Origin: Deltaproteobacteria bacterium
GTDB lineage: Bacteria; Desulfobacterota; Binatia; Binatales; Binataceae
DNA length: 64,000 nt
Assembly: GCA_021794015.1 (NCBI GenBank)
Contig: JAJYRQ010000001.1
Location: 125,340 to 189,339, forward strand
Direction of reading: 5' to 3'
Below the pieces are notes generated by a model. That model worked only from the letters and a program-made list of their open reading frames with translations, was not told the DNA's origin and did no database searches. A program made the translations under genes and the position numbers. Positions 8,746-16,644 of the stretch are shown here, one piece after another (within the stretch, counting starts at the first letter, position 1; each line of letters opens with the position of its first letter).

Positions 8746-10446
8746 TTAGTCGTAGACTCCGTCCAGGTACCAGCGGCCGTTGGCCAGTTCACGAAAGGCC
8801 CGGTAGACTGGGCCGCCGGCCAAGGCGAGGTCGTAATAGTCGCGCGCAAGCGGCGCCGCGCCGGCGTACGCGCCGGCGACGAGAGACCCTGCCTGACGCT
8901 GCAGCGCCACGTCGCCGGCTGCTCCGCCGGCTATCGGCGCGGGCGGCGGGCCGGCGCGCCACCATTCTCCCTGAAGCCGCCACGGGCCGGCATAGATGAT
9001 GACGCGCGCGCACAGACGGCGCCCGCGGATAAACTCCGGCCTGCCCCGGCAACAGGCAACCTCCACCTCCAGCGCGGGGCGGATCGCCCGCAGCGTCAAA
9101 CGAATCCCCGCGCCAGGTTGTGCCGCCAACGCCGGCGGCTTCGGCCCGGGCGGCGTAAAGGGCCTTAGTTCCACCGCTTCGGGCCGATAGGAGTCGCCGA
9201 CAACGGGCATGCCCACGCGGCCCGCGCCGTCGAGCAGCGCCAGGCGCGCCAAGGCTGCTGCAAGTTGCGTCGGCGCGGCCGACGGCGGCGCAAAAAGCTG
9301 CGCCTGAACCGGTCGCGCACGGCACGGTTCAGCCGTCAGCCGGACCGCTTCCACCGCCGAGGCGGGCGGCGCGGCCTCAAGGCGCATCCGCAAAAGACTC
9401 AGTAGCAGGCGCACTTCAACGGTCGGCGCAGGCAGCGCCACGCGCCGCTCCTCGATCCGCCGGCCGCTAAGCGCAAGCGAAAGGGTCATGGCGCTTAAGG
9501 CAAGCCCCTTCGGGGCAAGCCGCGCGGCAAGCCGCTCCAGCATGGCGCGCATCGCAAATACCAGCGGTTCAAGACTTTCCAGAGCGGGCTCAAACTCGGC
9601 CTGCTCGCCGAATTCCTCTGCCCGCAGACGGGCGATGAAGGGCGAGCGGCTTTCTCCCCGCGCCGTGCGAATCAGTTCGACGCCACGCCTGCCAAGCCGG
9701 CTCCCCACGGCGCCCAGATTGAGCCGCGCCAGCTCGCCAAGCCGTCTTATTCCCCATCGCTTGAATACGACTTCCAGGTCTTCTCCTTCCGGGCCTCGGC
9801 CAGGGTCAAGATGCTCGAGCGGCAGCCGCTTGAGAAATGCCTCCTCTCTGCCCGGCGCAATAACATTTATTGCGCCGCAACGCGCGGCCAGCGCGGCGAC
9901 CTCCTTGCTTGCGGCCACGCCTAGCGAGGCTTCCAGCCCCGCCTTGCGCAGCCGAGCGAGAATCTCTTGCGCCGCGCGCAACTCGGCCGCATAAGCCTTC
10001 TCATCGTCGTCTCGCTCGCTCACCGTGCTCGGCGCGGGCGCGCGCGGCCCAAGCGGACGTTCGCGGCTTTCTGTTCCTGGGCCGAGGCCGCCCAGATCAA
10101 GCCAGACCTGTCCCGGCCTTCCAGGTTCGACCAGCGGTGAAAACGACTCGGCAACCTCAAGCAAAGCGCGCGCGGCCGACGCCTCGATAGCCGGCTCGCG
10201 CTCTACAAGGACGACCCTCGGCGCAACCGCCCGAGCCTCTGCCGCGGTCATCCCGGGACGAACCCCGGCTGCCTCGGCGCGGGGCGATACGGCGACAACG
10301 CGCCGGCAGTCGGTAAAGCGTGCGGGCCGACCCGCCGGCCCGACGCTATCCATCAGCGCCACCGGCCGGTCGAGCAGCTCCGGGTCGCAACGCACCAGTG
10401 CCGCCAGGGAAAAGTCGGGCACCAGAATGCAGCCGATCCGCCTCAT
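8746..10446 (-). CDS. imuB: ImuB-like Y-family polymerase homologue (probably non-catalytic)
   Basis: The 566-residue product aligns in outline with Y-family polymerases. It lacks the N-terminal DxD metal site (the segment reads LVPDFSLAALV) and the SxDE site, replaced by WLDLGG. This is the hallmark of ImuB, an adaptor rather than an active polymerase. An HhH-like region and a little-finger domain follow, and a QAQLF motif in the C-terminal third resembles a beta-clamp-binding peptide. In characterised mutasomes ImuB bridges ImuA, the clamp and DnaE2. The start ATG 10446 overlaps the imuA stop by 4 bp (ATGA). The frame stays open further upstream but that part lies inside imuA. Confidence 0.9.
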   Translation of the reverse strand: MRRIGCILVPDFSLAALVRCDPELLDRPVALMDSVGPAGRPARFTDCRRVVAVSPRAEAAGVRPGMTAAEARAVAPRVVLVEREPAIEASAARALLEVAESFSPLVEPGRPGQVWLDLGGLGPGTESRERPLGPRAPAPSTVSERDDDEKAYAAELRAAQEILARLRKAGLEASLGVAASKEVAALAARCGAINVIAPGREEAFLKRLPLEHLDPGRGPEGEDLEVVFKRWGIRRLGELARLNLGAVGSRLGRRGVELIRTARGESRSPFIARLRAEEFGEQAEFEPALESLEPLVFAMRAMLERLAARLAPKGLALSAMTLSLALSGRRIEERRVALPAPTVEVRLLLSLLRMRLEAAPPASAVEAVRLTAEPCRARPVQAQLFAPPSAAPTQLAAALARLALLDGAGRVGMPVVGDSYRPEAVELRPFTPPGPKPPALAAQPGAGIRLTLRAIRPALEVEVACCRGRPEFIRGRRLCARVIIYAGPWRLQGEWWRAGPPPAPIAGGAAGDVALQRQAGSLVAGAYAGAAPLARDYYDLALAGGPVYRAFRELANGRWYLDGVYD

Positions 10447-11342
10447 CCGACTGCCGCTCTGCCTGCTGCCGCAATAGCTGCGGCCCAGGACAACCGGTCC
10501 GGCGCTGCCACCCCCGATGAGGCCGGTTCTGTTCCAGGTGCAGGCGACCAAGCGTTCCAGGCCGGGTCGAGGGTCGCCTGCCAGATGGCCATCCGGCCCG
10601 AAGCGCCGAGCTTGTTGCGCACCATGCATGCCTTTACCTTGATGCCTTCAAACAGGACCGGCGCCGCGGCGGCCGAGCGGCTGAAACACCGGCGCACGGG
10701 AGCCAGCGCCAGCGTCCATGCCGCAAAGCTCCCGCATAAGCTGTGTCGGGCCAGGAGCAACACCGCAGCGCCGCCACGCTCCGCCCATCGCGCAAGCCGC
10801 AGCGCGCCCGACCGCGCCACCGAACGCGGCCGGTCGCCGAGGTCCACGACTACCAGCCCAAAAGCGGATGTCTCCAGCGCCAACTCGGCCGCCCGCAAGG
10901 CTCGTAGGGCAGAATCGTCGCCATTCGCCGGCGACGTTCGAACGGCCGTTACGGCCGGGCGAGAACTCGTGGCGATAACCCATAGGAGCCGCGACAGATC
11001 GACGCCTGCCGCGGCTGCACTTGCAGGATCGAACGACCCGGTAAGATCAATCCACGCTGTCAGCTCGCCGTTTGCGGTAGCGCCGGCGGCAAAAGCCGCC
11101 GCAAGTGAGGTCTTTCCGCAACCCGACGGACCAATCGCTTCGCCAACCCGCCCTCGAACCAAACCGCCGTCGAGCAGATCGTCCACCAGGCCCAGGCGTG
11201 TGCCTATGCGCTGCTTCCTCGAAGTTGGCCCTCGCGTCTGCAGCGCGCTCGCGCGCGCCCAACGTCCTCGCTTTTCGACCACGATTTGCCGCGCCTCGGG
11301 GCAAGCCGCCGGGACGTCGCCAAGCTGTAGAGGGGAGGCCAT
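10443..11342 (-). CDS. imuA: ImuA-like RecA-family protein of the mutasome cassette
   Basis: The 299-residue product carries a P-loop GPSGCGKTS at residues 71-79 and a hydrophobic Walker B-like strand ending in VVVDLGD. It is a RecA/SulA-like ATPase fold, as in ImuA (ImuA2) proteins that precede imuB and dnaE2. The role is to help assemble the translesion complex on damaged DNA. ATG 11342 has no Shine-Dalgarno sequence and sits just after a promoter-like element, so the transcript may be leaderless. A GTG about 20 codons further in, with GAGGCG upstream, is an alternative. It is the first gene of the imuA-imuB-dnaE2 operon, which suggests DNA-damage control. Confidence 0.87.
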   Translation of the reverse strand: MASPLQLGDVPAACPEARQIVVEKRGRWARASALQTRGPTSRKQRIGTRLGLVDDLLDGGLVRGRVGEAIGPSGCGKTSLAAAFAAGATANGELTAWIDLTGSFDPASAAAAGVDLSRLLWVIATSSRPAVTAVRTSPANGDDSALRALRAAELALETSAFGLVVVDLGDRPRSVARSGALRLARWAERGGAAVLLLARHSLCGSFAAWTLALAPVRRCFSRSAAAAPVLFEGIKVKACMVRNKLGASGRMAIWQATLDPAWNAWSPAPGTEPASSGVAAPDRLSWAAAIAAAGRAAVG

Positions 11343-11379
11343 CGCAATAATGTTTTCGCTTTTTATTCGCTTTTGTCAA
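11343..11379 (-). promoter_or_regulatory. candidate SOS promoter/operator of imuA with 11-bp-spaced direct repeats
   Basis: On the minus strand a TTGACA hexamer (11379-11374) is followed by AAAAGCGAA (11374-11366) and again AAAAGCGAA (11363-11355), exactly 11 bp apart, then CATTAT close to the imuA ATG. The region is strongly AT-rich compared with its surroundings. LexA in alphaproteobacteria uses a direct repeat with the same 11-bp spacing (GTTC-N7-GTTC), although the sequence differs. The repeat lying just downstream of -35 fits repression. Spacing to the -10-like CATTAT is long (21 bp), so the exact -10 is unsure. Confidence 0.5.
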
Positions 11380-11426
11380 GAAGAATTTGCTCTGCTGTGA
11401 GCGCGCTAGGCGGCGCGCTTTCTAGC

Positions 11427-12455
11427 TCAGGCCTTGCGGTTAGTCTGGATATCGATCAGGCGTGCGAGTCCGTCGCGATAGACGGACGGCGCCAAGCCAG
11501 CCGTTACCTGCCGCGCGCGTGTTGCCTCGCGCTCGGCCATGGCCCTGACCTGAGCAATTAGGTCGGGCTGGCGCACCGCGGCAAGAAGCTTTTCCAGGTC
11601 GGCTTCGCCGGGGTTGCCGCCGTTGGTAAAGAGGTGGCGAAAGTGGGCGTCTTTTTCGGCCGCCAGCACGACCGGCAGAGAAGGGATGCCGAGGCGGATG
11701 TCCGAGCCGACCGGTTTGCCGATTTTTTCCTCAGGCCCGAGGATGTCGAGCAAGTCGTCGATCATCTGGAATGCGATTCCGACGGTGTCTCCCAGCTTTT
11801 CGGCGGCTGCGATGGCGCTCTGGTCGGCGCCGGCCAAGTGAGCGGCCACCCTGGCGCCGGCCGCGAAGAGCGAAGCGGTTTTGCGTCTGATAATTGCCAG
11901 GTACTCGCTCACCGTAGCGGCCGAGTTATGGCGCAAACGTCCCTCCATCACCTCGCCTTCGGTGAGCTGGATGCAGGCCTGAGCGGCGGTTCTGACCAGC
12001 GATTCCTCGAAGCGGCCGCACAGTTCGAAGGCGCGGCAGAAGAGGTAGTCGCCGGCGATCAGGGTAAGCGAGGCGCCGTAGCGGGAGAGCGCGGAGGGGC
12101 GGCCGCGGCGCAGCGTGCCGCCGTCGATGATGTCGTCGTGGAGCAGCGTGGCCGAGTGAATCAGCTCGATGGCGACCGCGGTGTCGATCGCGTCCTCCAA
12201 GGTTCGGTCGGTCCCGCCGCAAGCCCTGTAGACGAGCAGTACGAAGAGCGGGCGCAGCCGTTTGCCCGCCCCGTCGATAAGGTAGTGGCAGACCTCCGCG
12301 ATGAGTGCCTCGCGCGAATCGAGCAGGCTAAGCAGCTTGGCCTCGCAGGCGGCAAGCTCGGCGCGCACGGCCTCTGCCGGATGCCGGGCCGGCTTCGGCG
12401 TGGCTGGGTTGCGCCGGCGCGCGGGCGCGCCGGTGGTGCCGAGGTTCGAACTCAC
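11427..12455 (-). CDS. polyprenyl (all-trans) diphosphate synthase
   Basis: The 342-residue protein has both aspartate-rich motifs of trans-isoprenyl diphosphate synthases. The first is DDIID at 107-111 followed by GxxRRGRPS, and the second is DDLLD at 233-237 within FQMIDDLLD. A GKRLRP motif lies near 64-69. These enzymes condense isopentenyl diphosphate units to make the C35-C50 side chains of quinones. Chain length cannot be predicted safely here. The start is GTG 12455, which overlaps the cofE stop (GTGA); the frame continues upstream only as a shadow of cofE. It is the last gene of the long trp-acc-fol-lptD-cof run. The N-terminal 25 residues are Pro/Arg-rich and probably disordered. Confidence 0.9.
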   Translation of the reverse strand: MSSNLGTTGAPARRRNPATPKPARHPAEAVRAELAACEAKLLSLLDSREALIAEVCHYLIDGAGKRLRPLFVLLVYRACGGTDRTLEDAIDTAVAIELIHSATLLHDDIIDGGTLRRGRPSALSRYGASLTLIAGDYLFCRAFELCGRFEESLVRTAAQACIQLTEGEVMEGRLRHNSAATVSEYLAIIRRKTASLFAAGARVAAHLAGADQSAIAAAEKLGDTVGIAFQMIDDLLDILGPEEKIGKPVGSDIRLGIPSLPVVLAAEKDAHFRHLFTNGGNPGEADLEKLLAAVRQPDLIAQVRAMAEREATRARQVTAGLAPSVYRDGLARLIDIQTNRKA

Positions 12456-13207
12456 CGGAACAGGTCCGACTCGGCGCCCCGCACCAGGGCGCGGGCGCTG
12501 GCCTCGGCCGGTTGATAGCGGTAGCCGCGTATCAGCACGGCGGGTACCGCGCTGGCCTTGCGCATGAGCAGCCCGGCAGCGGCGGCCAGTTCGTCGGCCA
12601 CGGCGATGACGGTATGATGAAGCTCGCGCCCGCCCAGGTCTTTTTCGCCCCTTAGGTCGAGCAGCGGACTCAAGCCGCTTAACCCCAGGCATACCTCGGT
12701 CAGGCCCTGGCGCCAGGGGCGGCCGAAGGTGTCGGTGACCAGGACCGCGACGTCGACTCCGTAGCGGTGGCGCACCGCGGCTCGGATGCGAGCGGCGGAG
12801 GCGTCAGGGTCGTGCGGCAGCAAAACCGCCCAGCCCTCGCCCGGGCCGTTCGATTCGTCCACGCCGGCGTTGGCGCAGACCCAGCCTGGCCCGGTCTCGG
12901 CGATCAGCAGGCCGCGGTCCATCCGCACGATTCGGCGCGCCTGGCTTAGGACCAGTTCGAGCAGCCGCGCATCCTTGTCCCATTGCAGCGCAAGCTGGCG
13001 GGCGAACGGCGAGGGGGTGACTTCGGAGAGCAGTCGCAGCCGGCCTTCCGCCTTGGAGACAACCTTCTGGCAGACGGCAATGACGTCGCCCGGCTCGGCG
13101 CCGAGCCGGGTGACGTCGAGCGCGGCGACGATGAGCCCACCCAGGTCGTCGCCCGGCCCGATCATAGGCATCCCCTCGATCGGCGTTATGGTGATTGAGG
13201 CCGGCAT
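12452..13207 (-). CDS. cofE: coenzyme F420-0:L-glutamate ligase
   Basis: The 251-residue protein matches CofE along its length. It has ITPIEGMPMIGPGDDL near the N-terminus, a QKVVSKAEGR segment at about 47-56, ANAGVDESN around 112-120 and VTDTFGRPWRQG near 158-169. CofE adds gamma-linked glutamates to F420-0 using GTP. Here it is a single-domain enzyme without the extra flavin-reductase domain seen in actinobacterial FbiB. It lies 12 bp after cofD, giving adjacent steps of F420 maturation. The genes for the deazaflavin chromophore (cofG/cofH) and for CofC are not in this window. Its stop overlaps the start of the prenyl synthase. Confidence 0.93.
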   Translation of the reverse strand: MPASITITPIEGMPMIGPGDDLGGLIVAALDVTRLGAEPGDVIAVCQKVVSKAEGRLRLLSEVTPSPFARQLALQWDKDARLLELVLSQARRIVRMDRGLLIAETGPGWVCANAGVDESNGPGEGWAVLLPHDPDASAARIRAAVRHRYGVDVAVLVTDTFGRPWRQGLTEVCLGLSGLSPLLDLRGEKDLGGRELHHTVIAVADELAAAAGLLMRKASAVPAVLIRGYRYQPAEASARALVRGAESDLFR

Positions 13208-13219
13208 GCGGCTTAAAGT

Positions 13220-14191
13220 TTACAGTCCTACGGCGTCGAGCACCACCTTGGCCAGCCGGGCCGCCGCTTGCTCGCTGTTCATGAGGATATCGGTGACGAT
13301 TGGGCGCATTCCCAGCCGCTCAATCGCTTCGGCGTAGCGCCGGTCGCTGCGGTCGAGGACGAAGATGCCTGCCACGTCGCGGTAGAGCCGGGCCACGCCG
13401 AGCGCCGAGGGCTGATGGCCCAGCGTGCGCATCATCCGATGCGCGGGGCCCTTGACCGCCCGGCCGCGAATGAGCGGGCTTATGGCCGCGACGCGCGGCC
13501 TGACCTTTCGCAAGGCGGCAGCGACGCCGCTTAGCCGCAAGATTGGCCCGAGCGAGACGAACGGATTGGAGGGAGCGAGGATAACGGCCGCGCAGCGGGC
13601 GATCGCTTCGAGCAGCGCGGGCAAGGGACGGGCCCGAAAGAGGCCGCGCAGCTCGATGGCTTGCACTCGGGCGCGAAAGCGCCGGCGCACAAAATAGTCC
13701 TGGAAGGGAACCAACCCGCCGCGCTTGAGCCGGACGAAGGTGCGCACCCGATCGTCGCTCATCGGCAACACCCGCGCTCGCACGCCGAAGCGCCGCGCGA
13801 TCTCGGCGGTCACCGCGCTAAGCGGCGCGCCCTGCTTAAGCCGCGCGGTACGGAAGATGTGCGTGGCGAGGTCCCGGTCGCCCAGCCTGAACCAGGGCGC
13901 GCCGTAAAAGCGCGCCAGCGCGCCCAGCGCGGCGAAGCTGTCGCCCGCCAGGCCCCAGCCCTGGCGCGGGTCCACGACCCCGGCCAGCGTGTAGGTAATG
14001 GTGTCCAGGTCGGGCGAGACGTGAAGCCCGTAGAACTCCTCGTCGTCGCCGGTGTTGACCGCTACCGTCAGCCGTGACTGCGGGACGTGGCGGACCAGTC
14101 CGCGCAGAAACCTGGCAGCGCCGACACCGCCGGCCAGGAGTGCGACGGCGGGGCGTGGCGGGTGCGATCCGTGCGGCCGGCGCGTCAGCAA
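13220..14191 (-). CDS. cofD: 2-phospho-L-lactate (or phosphoenolpyruvate) transferase of F420 synthesis
   Basis: The 323-residue protein begins its core with LLAGGVGAARFLRGL (about 18-32), the CofD nucleotide-binding loop. It continues with VNTGDDEEFYGLHVSPDLDT and a later APSNPFVSLGPIL segment, both conserved in CofD/FbiA. The enzyme transfers a phospholactyl or related group from an activated guanylyl donor to the deazaflavin Fo. The chosen start is TTG 14191, preceded by a G-rich GGGGGGGAA stretch and overlapping the lptD stop by 7 bp. The longer open frame upstream only shadows lptD. The N-terminus lacks an ATG, so the start is uncertain by a few residues. Confidence 0.9.
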   Translation of the reverse strand: MLTRRPHGSHPPRPAVALLAGGVGAARFLRGLVRHVPQSRLTVAVNTGDDEEFYGLHVSPDLDTITYTLAGVVDPRQGWGLAGDSFAALGALARFYGAPWFRLGDRDLATHIFRTARLKQGAPLSAVTAEIARRFGVRARVLPMSDDRVRTFVRLKRGGLVPFQDYFVRRRFRARVQAIELRGLFRARPLPALLEAIARCAAVILAPSNPFVSLGPILRLSGVAAALRKVRPRVAAISPLIRGRAVKGPAHRMMRTLGHQPSALGVARLYRDVAGIFVLDRSDRRYAEAIERLGMRPIVTDILMNSEQAAARLAKVVLDAVGL

Positions 14192-16644
14192 ATCTGCGTT
14201 CCCCCCCGGCCGCAGGTCTGGAAAGGGTTGCGCGCAAACGGCTGGCTGCCGGTCGAGCCGAGACCGCCCAGCGTTACCTGGGTCTGGAACAGCACGTCGC
14301 GCGGGTTTATCGAATAAATTACCGCCAGGTCGACCGCCCAGCAGTTGCAGGGCGACTTGAACCGAATCCCGTAGGATGACTCGAGCAGCTCCTTGGCGGC
14401 GAAATCGTAGGAGGGGGCGTAATAGACGCCCAGCCAATCGAGAATATCGTAATAGGTTTCAAAGTAGACGAAATTGGCCGCGCTGCTGGCGTTGGAGGGC
14501 AGCGGCGTGGCGGCCGCGTTGGCGTAGTAGTAGCCCATGGTCAGGAACGAGCCGACCGTGGCTTTTCCCATGTACAGAGGCGAGAGGTTGTTGGTCCACC
14601 ACGGCTGGAAGGCAAGGTAGAACGAGGCGAAGTCAAGCCGCTGGTGAAGCCGGGGGTCGTAGTCGATCGAACCGCCGAACCATCCCAGCCGCGTCGGCAG
14701 GAAGGAAAGGTTGGCCTCGACGTCGGAAAGGCGAATGCCGCCGGGTGCAAACGCGTAGCTGGTATCGTAGGCCTCGAGCACGGAAAGCTCGAGCAGCTCT
14801 TCGATGTTCCCGGCGCCGGGGGCGGCGTTGGCGCTGGTCGGCACCAGCAGCGACGGCATCTGTTCCTGGCTGGGGCCCTCCAGCATCTCCAGCCCGGTGG
14901 TCTGGGGCACCGCGCTCGGCGGCAGCTTGGCAAACAGCCGGGTGGTAAAGCCGTAGGTTATCAGGCTGCGCGCCGGGATTCGGTCCAACGAGTCGAACAG
15001 GGGCAGGTTGCTCTGGTTGATCGGCGGCACGTAGGCGTACAACACAAACGGCTCGATCGTGTTTTTAAGCTTTTCGACCCAGCTCAGGTTTAGATCGTAG
15101 GTGCGTTCCAGGATGGTTGCCGCTTTGGCAAACGTGTAAGGCACCGGATCGCTGTACATCAGCCCCTGGTAGTCGCGGGTCCCGAGCAGCAGAAGATTGT
15201 TGTAAAGCCGGCCGTGGGTTCCCGCCGGGAAAACCAGAATTTGGTGCCCGGTCACGTCGTAGCCGGTAAGATAGACGCTCTGGCCGGCGTAGGCATAAAG
15301 GTAATCGCCCCAGCGCCAGGGCACGGTCAGTGAAGGTTCGGCGCTTAGCCGGAGCCCGCGCACGCCCTGCTCGCGCCAGAAGTAGTCTGCCTGGGCGTTG
15401 TAGTCCATGTAGGCGAAGTCGGCGAGTTGGTAGCGGCCGTCCGCCCAGAGCGAGGGCAGCGTCTGCAGGGCGAATTGCTGGGGTTGTATGAGGTCCTGGT
15501 TCCAGGTCCCCTGCAGTTGGACGAAGCCGTCATCGTAGCTGTCAAGCAGGCCGAGGTGCGACGGCAGAAAACGCATCGTCGGGTAGTTGTTCCCGTAGCC
15601 GCGCGAGAGCGTCCAGACGTCCAGCTCGCGAAACAGCAGGCTGTCGCTGGTCTGCAGCGCGTCGCCGTACAGCACGAGGTCGGGCGTCAGGTGCTGGCGC
15701 ATCGTGCCGATCAGGTCCCAGCGGTTAATCGGGATGGTCGGATTGGCTAGCTGCGTGTCGATGATATCGGAGCGGCGGTTGGCCTCGGAGCGGAAGCTTT
15801 CGTTGAAAGCTCCGGCGTCCAGCCACAGGTAGTCGTCGATTCCGTTTTGCAGCCGATACTCGCCGTAGAGGCCTGCGCGCTGCGCGCTTTCGTAGTCGAA
15901 TGCGACGGTGGCGTCGGAGTCCTTGCTAATGTTGAGAAAATAGGGCTGGAAGAGCTGCGCGCCGCGCAGCGGCGAAGTCCCAAAACGCGGCCCCAGAAAC
16001 CCGCTCTGGCGCGTGCTGGTCGTGGGAAACGTGAGCGCGGGTATCGGGTAAGGCAGCAGCGGATGGCCCAGGATGTCAAACTGGACGTTGTGAGCCGTCC
16101 CGACGGCGTCCATCGGCGCGTCGATCTCCTCGGCCTCCAGCGCCCAGTCGGGCGTGCGCGCGCATCCGCAGGTCGTGAAAAAGCCCTGGCGCACGGCGTA
16201 ATGCTGTCCCGCAAGTTTCGAGAGCTCGGCGCCCTCGAGGCGGTAGGTGCCGTTGCGGGCGAACACCTTGGCATTGTTAAGCTTGAGGGTTTCGTTCTCC
16301 AGGTCGACTTGCGCCTTCTCGGCGAAAATTTCGATCAGCGGGTCGAGCAGATGCACCTGCCCGGTTGCTTCGGCCCGTTGGTCGCGGTGCTGGAACTGGA
16401 TGTTGTCGGCGGTCAGCAGCGTTGCGCCCTGCGTCAGGTAGGCATTGCCCGTGGCCACGAAGGTGTCGGTCTTCGAGTCGTAGAGAAATTGCTGCCCGCT
16501 TAGGTTGACCGCGCCCGCGTGCAGCGCTTCGAAGGCGCCGGGACCCTGCTGGGCGCCGGCGCCCGCGGCCAGCGCCAGCATCCAGGCCGCGGCCAGCCCG
16601 AGCCCAAGCCGCTTAGCCTTCAGCTTCGGGGAAAAGCGCCGCAC
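14185..16644 (-). CDS. lptD: LPS-assembly outer membrane protein LptD
   Basis: The 819-residue product has a signal peptide (Lys/Arg-rich start, then an Ala/Leu core ending in AGAGAQQ) and an N-terminal OstA/LptA-like jelly-roll region (about 30-180) with repeated 'ADNIQFQHRDQRAEATGQVHL'-type strands. A large beta-barrel follows. Cysteines characteristic of LptD disulfides are present: CGC about 45 residues before the barrel and CNC near the C-terminus, plus two more Cys at the end. LptD with LptE inserts lipopolysaccharide into the outer leaflet. GTG 16644 was taken as the start because it precedes the signal peptide directly; it overlaps the end of folC by 32 bp. Confidence 0.9.
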   Translation of the reverse strand: MRRFSPKLKAKRLGLGLAAAWMLALAAGAGAQQGPGAFEALHAGAVNLSGQQFLYDSKTDTFVATGNAYLTQGATLLTADNIQFQHRDQRAEATGQVHLLDPLIEIFAEKAQVDLENETLKLNNAKVFARNGTYRLEGAELSKLAGQHYAVRQGFFTTCGCARTPDWALEAEEIDAPMDAVGTAHNVQFDILGHPLLPYPIPALTFPTTSTRQSGFLGPRFGTSPLRGAQLFQPYFLNISKDSDATVAFDYESAQRAGLYGEYRLQNGIDDYLWLDAGAFNESFRSEANRRSDIIDTQLANPTIPINRWDLIGTMRQHLTPDLVLYGDALQTSDSLLFRELDVWTLSRGYGNNYPTMRFLPSHLGLLDSYDDGFVQLQGTWNQDLIQPQQFALQTLPSLWADGRYQLADFAYMDYNAQADYFWREQGVRGLRLSAEPSLTVPWRWGDYLYAYAGQSVYLTGYDVTGHQILVFPAGTHGRLYNNLLLLGTRDYQGLMYSDPVPYTFAKAATILERTYDLNLSWVEKLKNTIEPFVLYAYVPPINQSNLPLFDSLDRIPARSLITYGFTTRLFAKLPPSAVPQTTGLEMLEGPSQEQMPSLLVPTSANAAPGAGNIEELLELSVLEAYDTSYAFAPGGIRLSDVEANLSFLPTRLGWFGGSIDYDPRLHQRLDFASFYLAFQPWWTNNLSPLYMGKATVGSFLTMGYYYANAAATPLPSNASSAANFVYFETYYDILDWLGVYYAPSYDFAAKELLESSYGIRFKSPCNCWAVDLAVIYSINPRDVLFQTQVTLGGLGSTGSQPFARNPFQTCGRGGTQIC

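Noticed and set aside
6372..8999. Long plus-strand frames (451 and 334 codons) opposite dnaE2
   Set aside because: The minus strand encodes DnaE2 with all catalytic motifs; the plus frames show no family features.
11343..11400. Search for E. coli-type (CTGT-N8-ACAG), actinobacterial (GAAC-N4-GTTC) or alphaproteobacterial (GTTC-N7-GTTC) LexA boxes before imuA
   Set aside because: None is present; only the AAAAGCGAA direct repeat was found.
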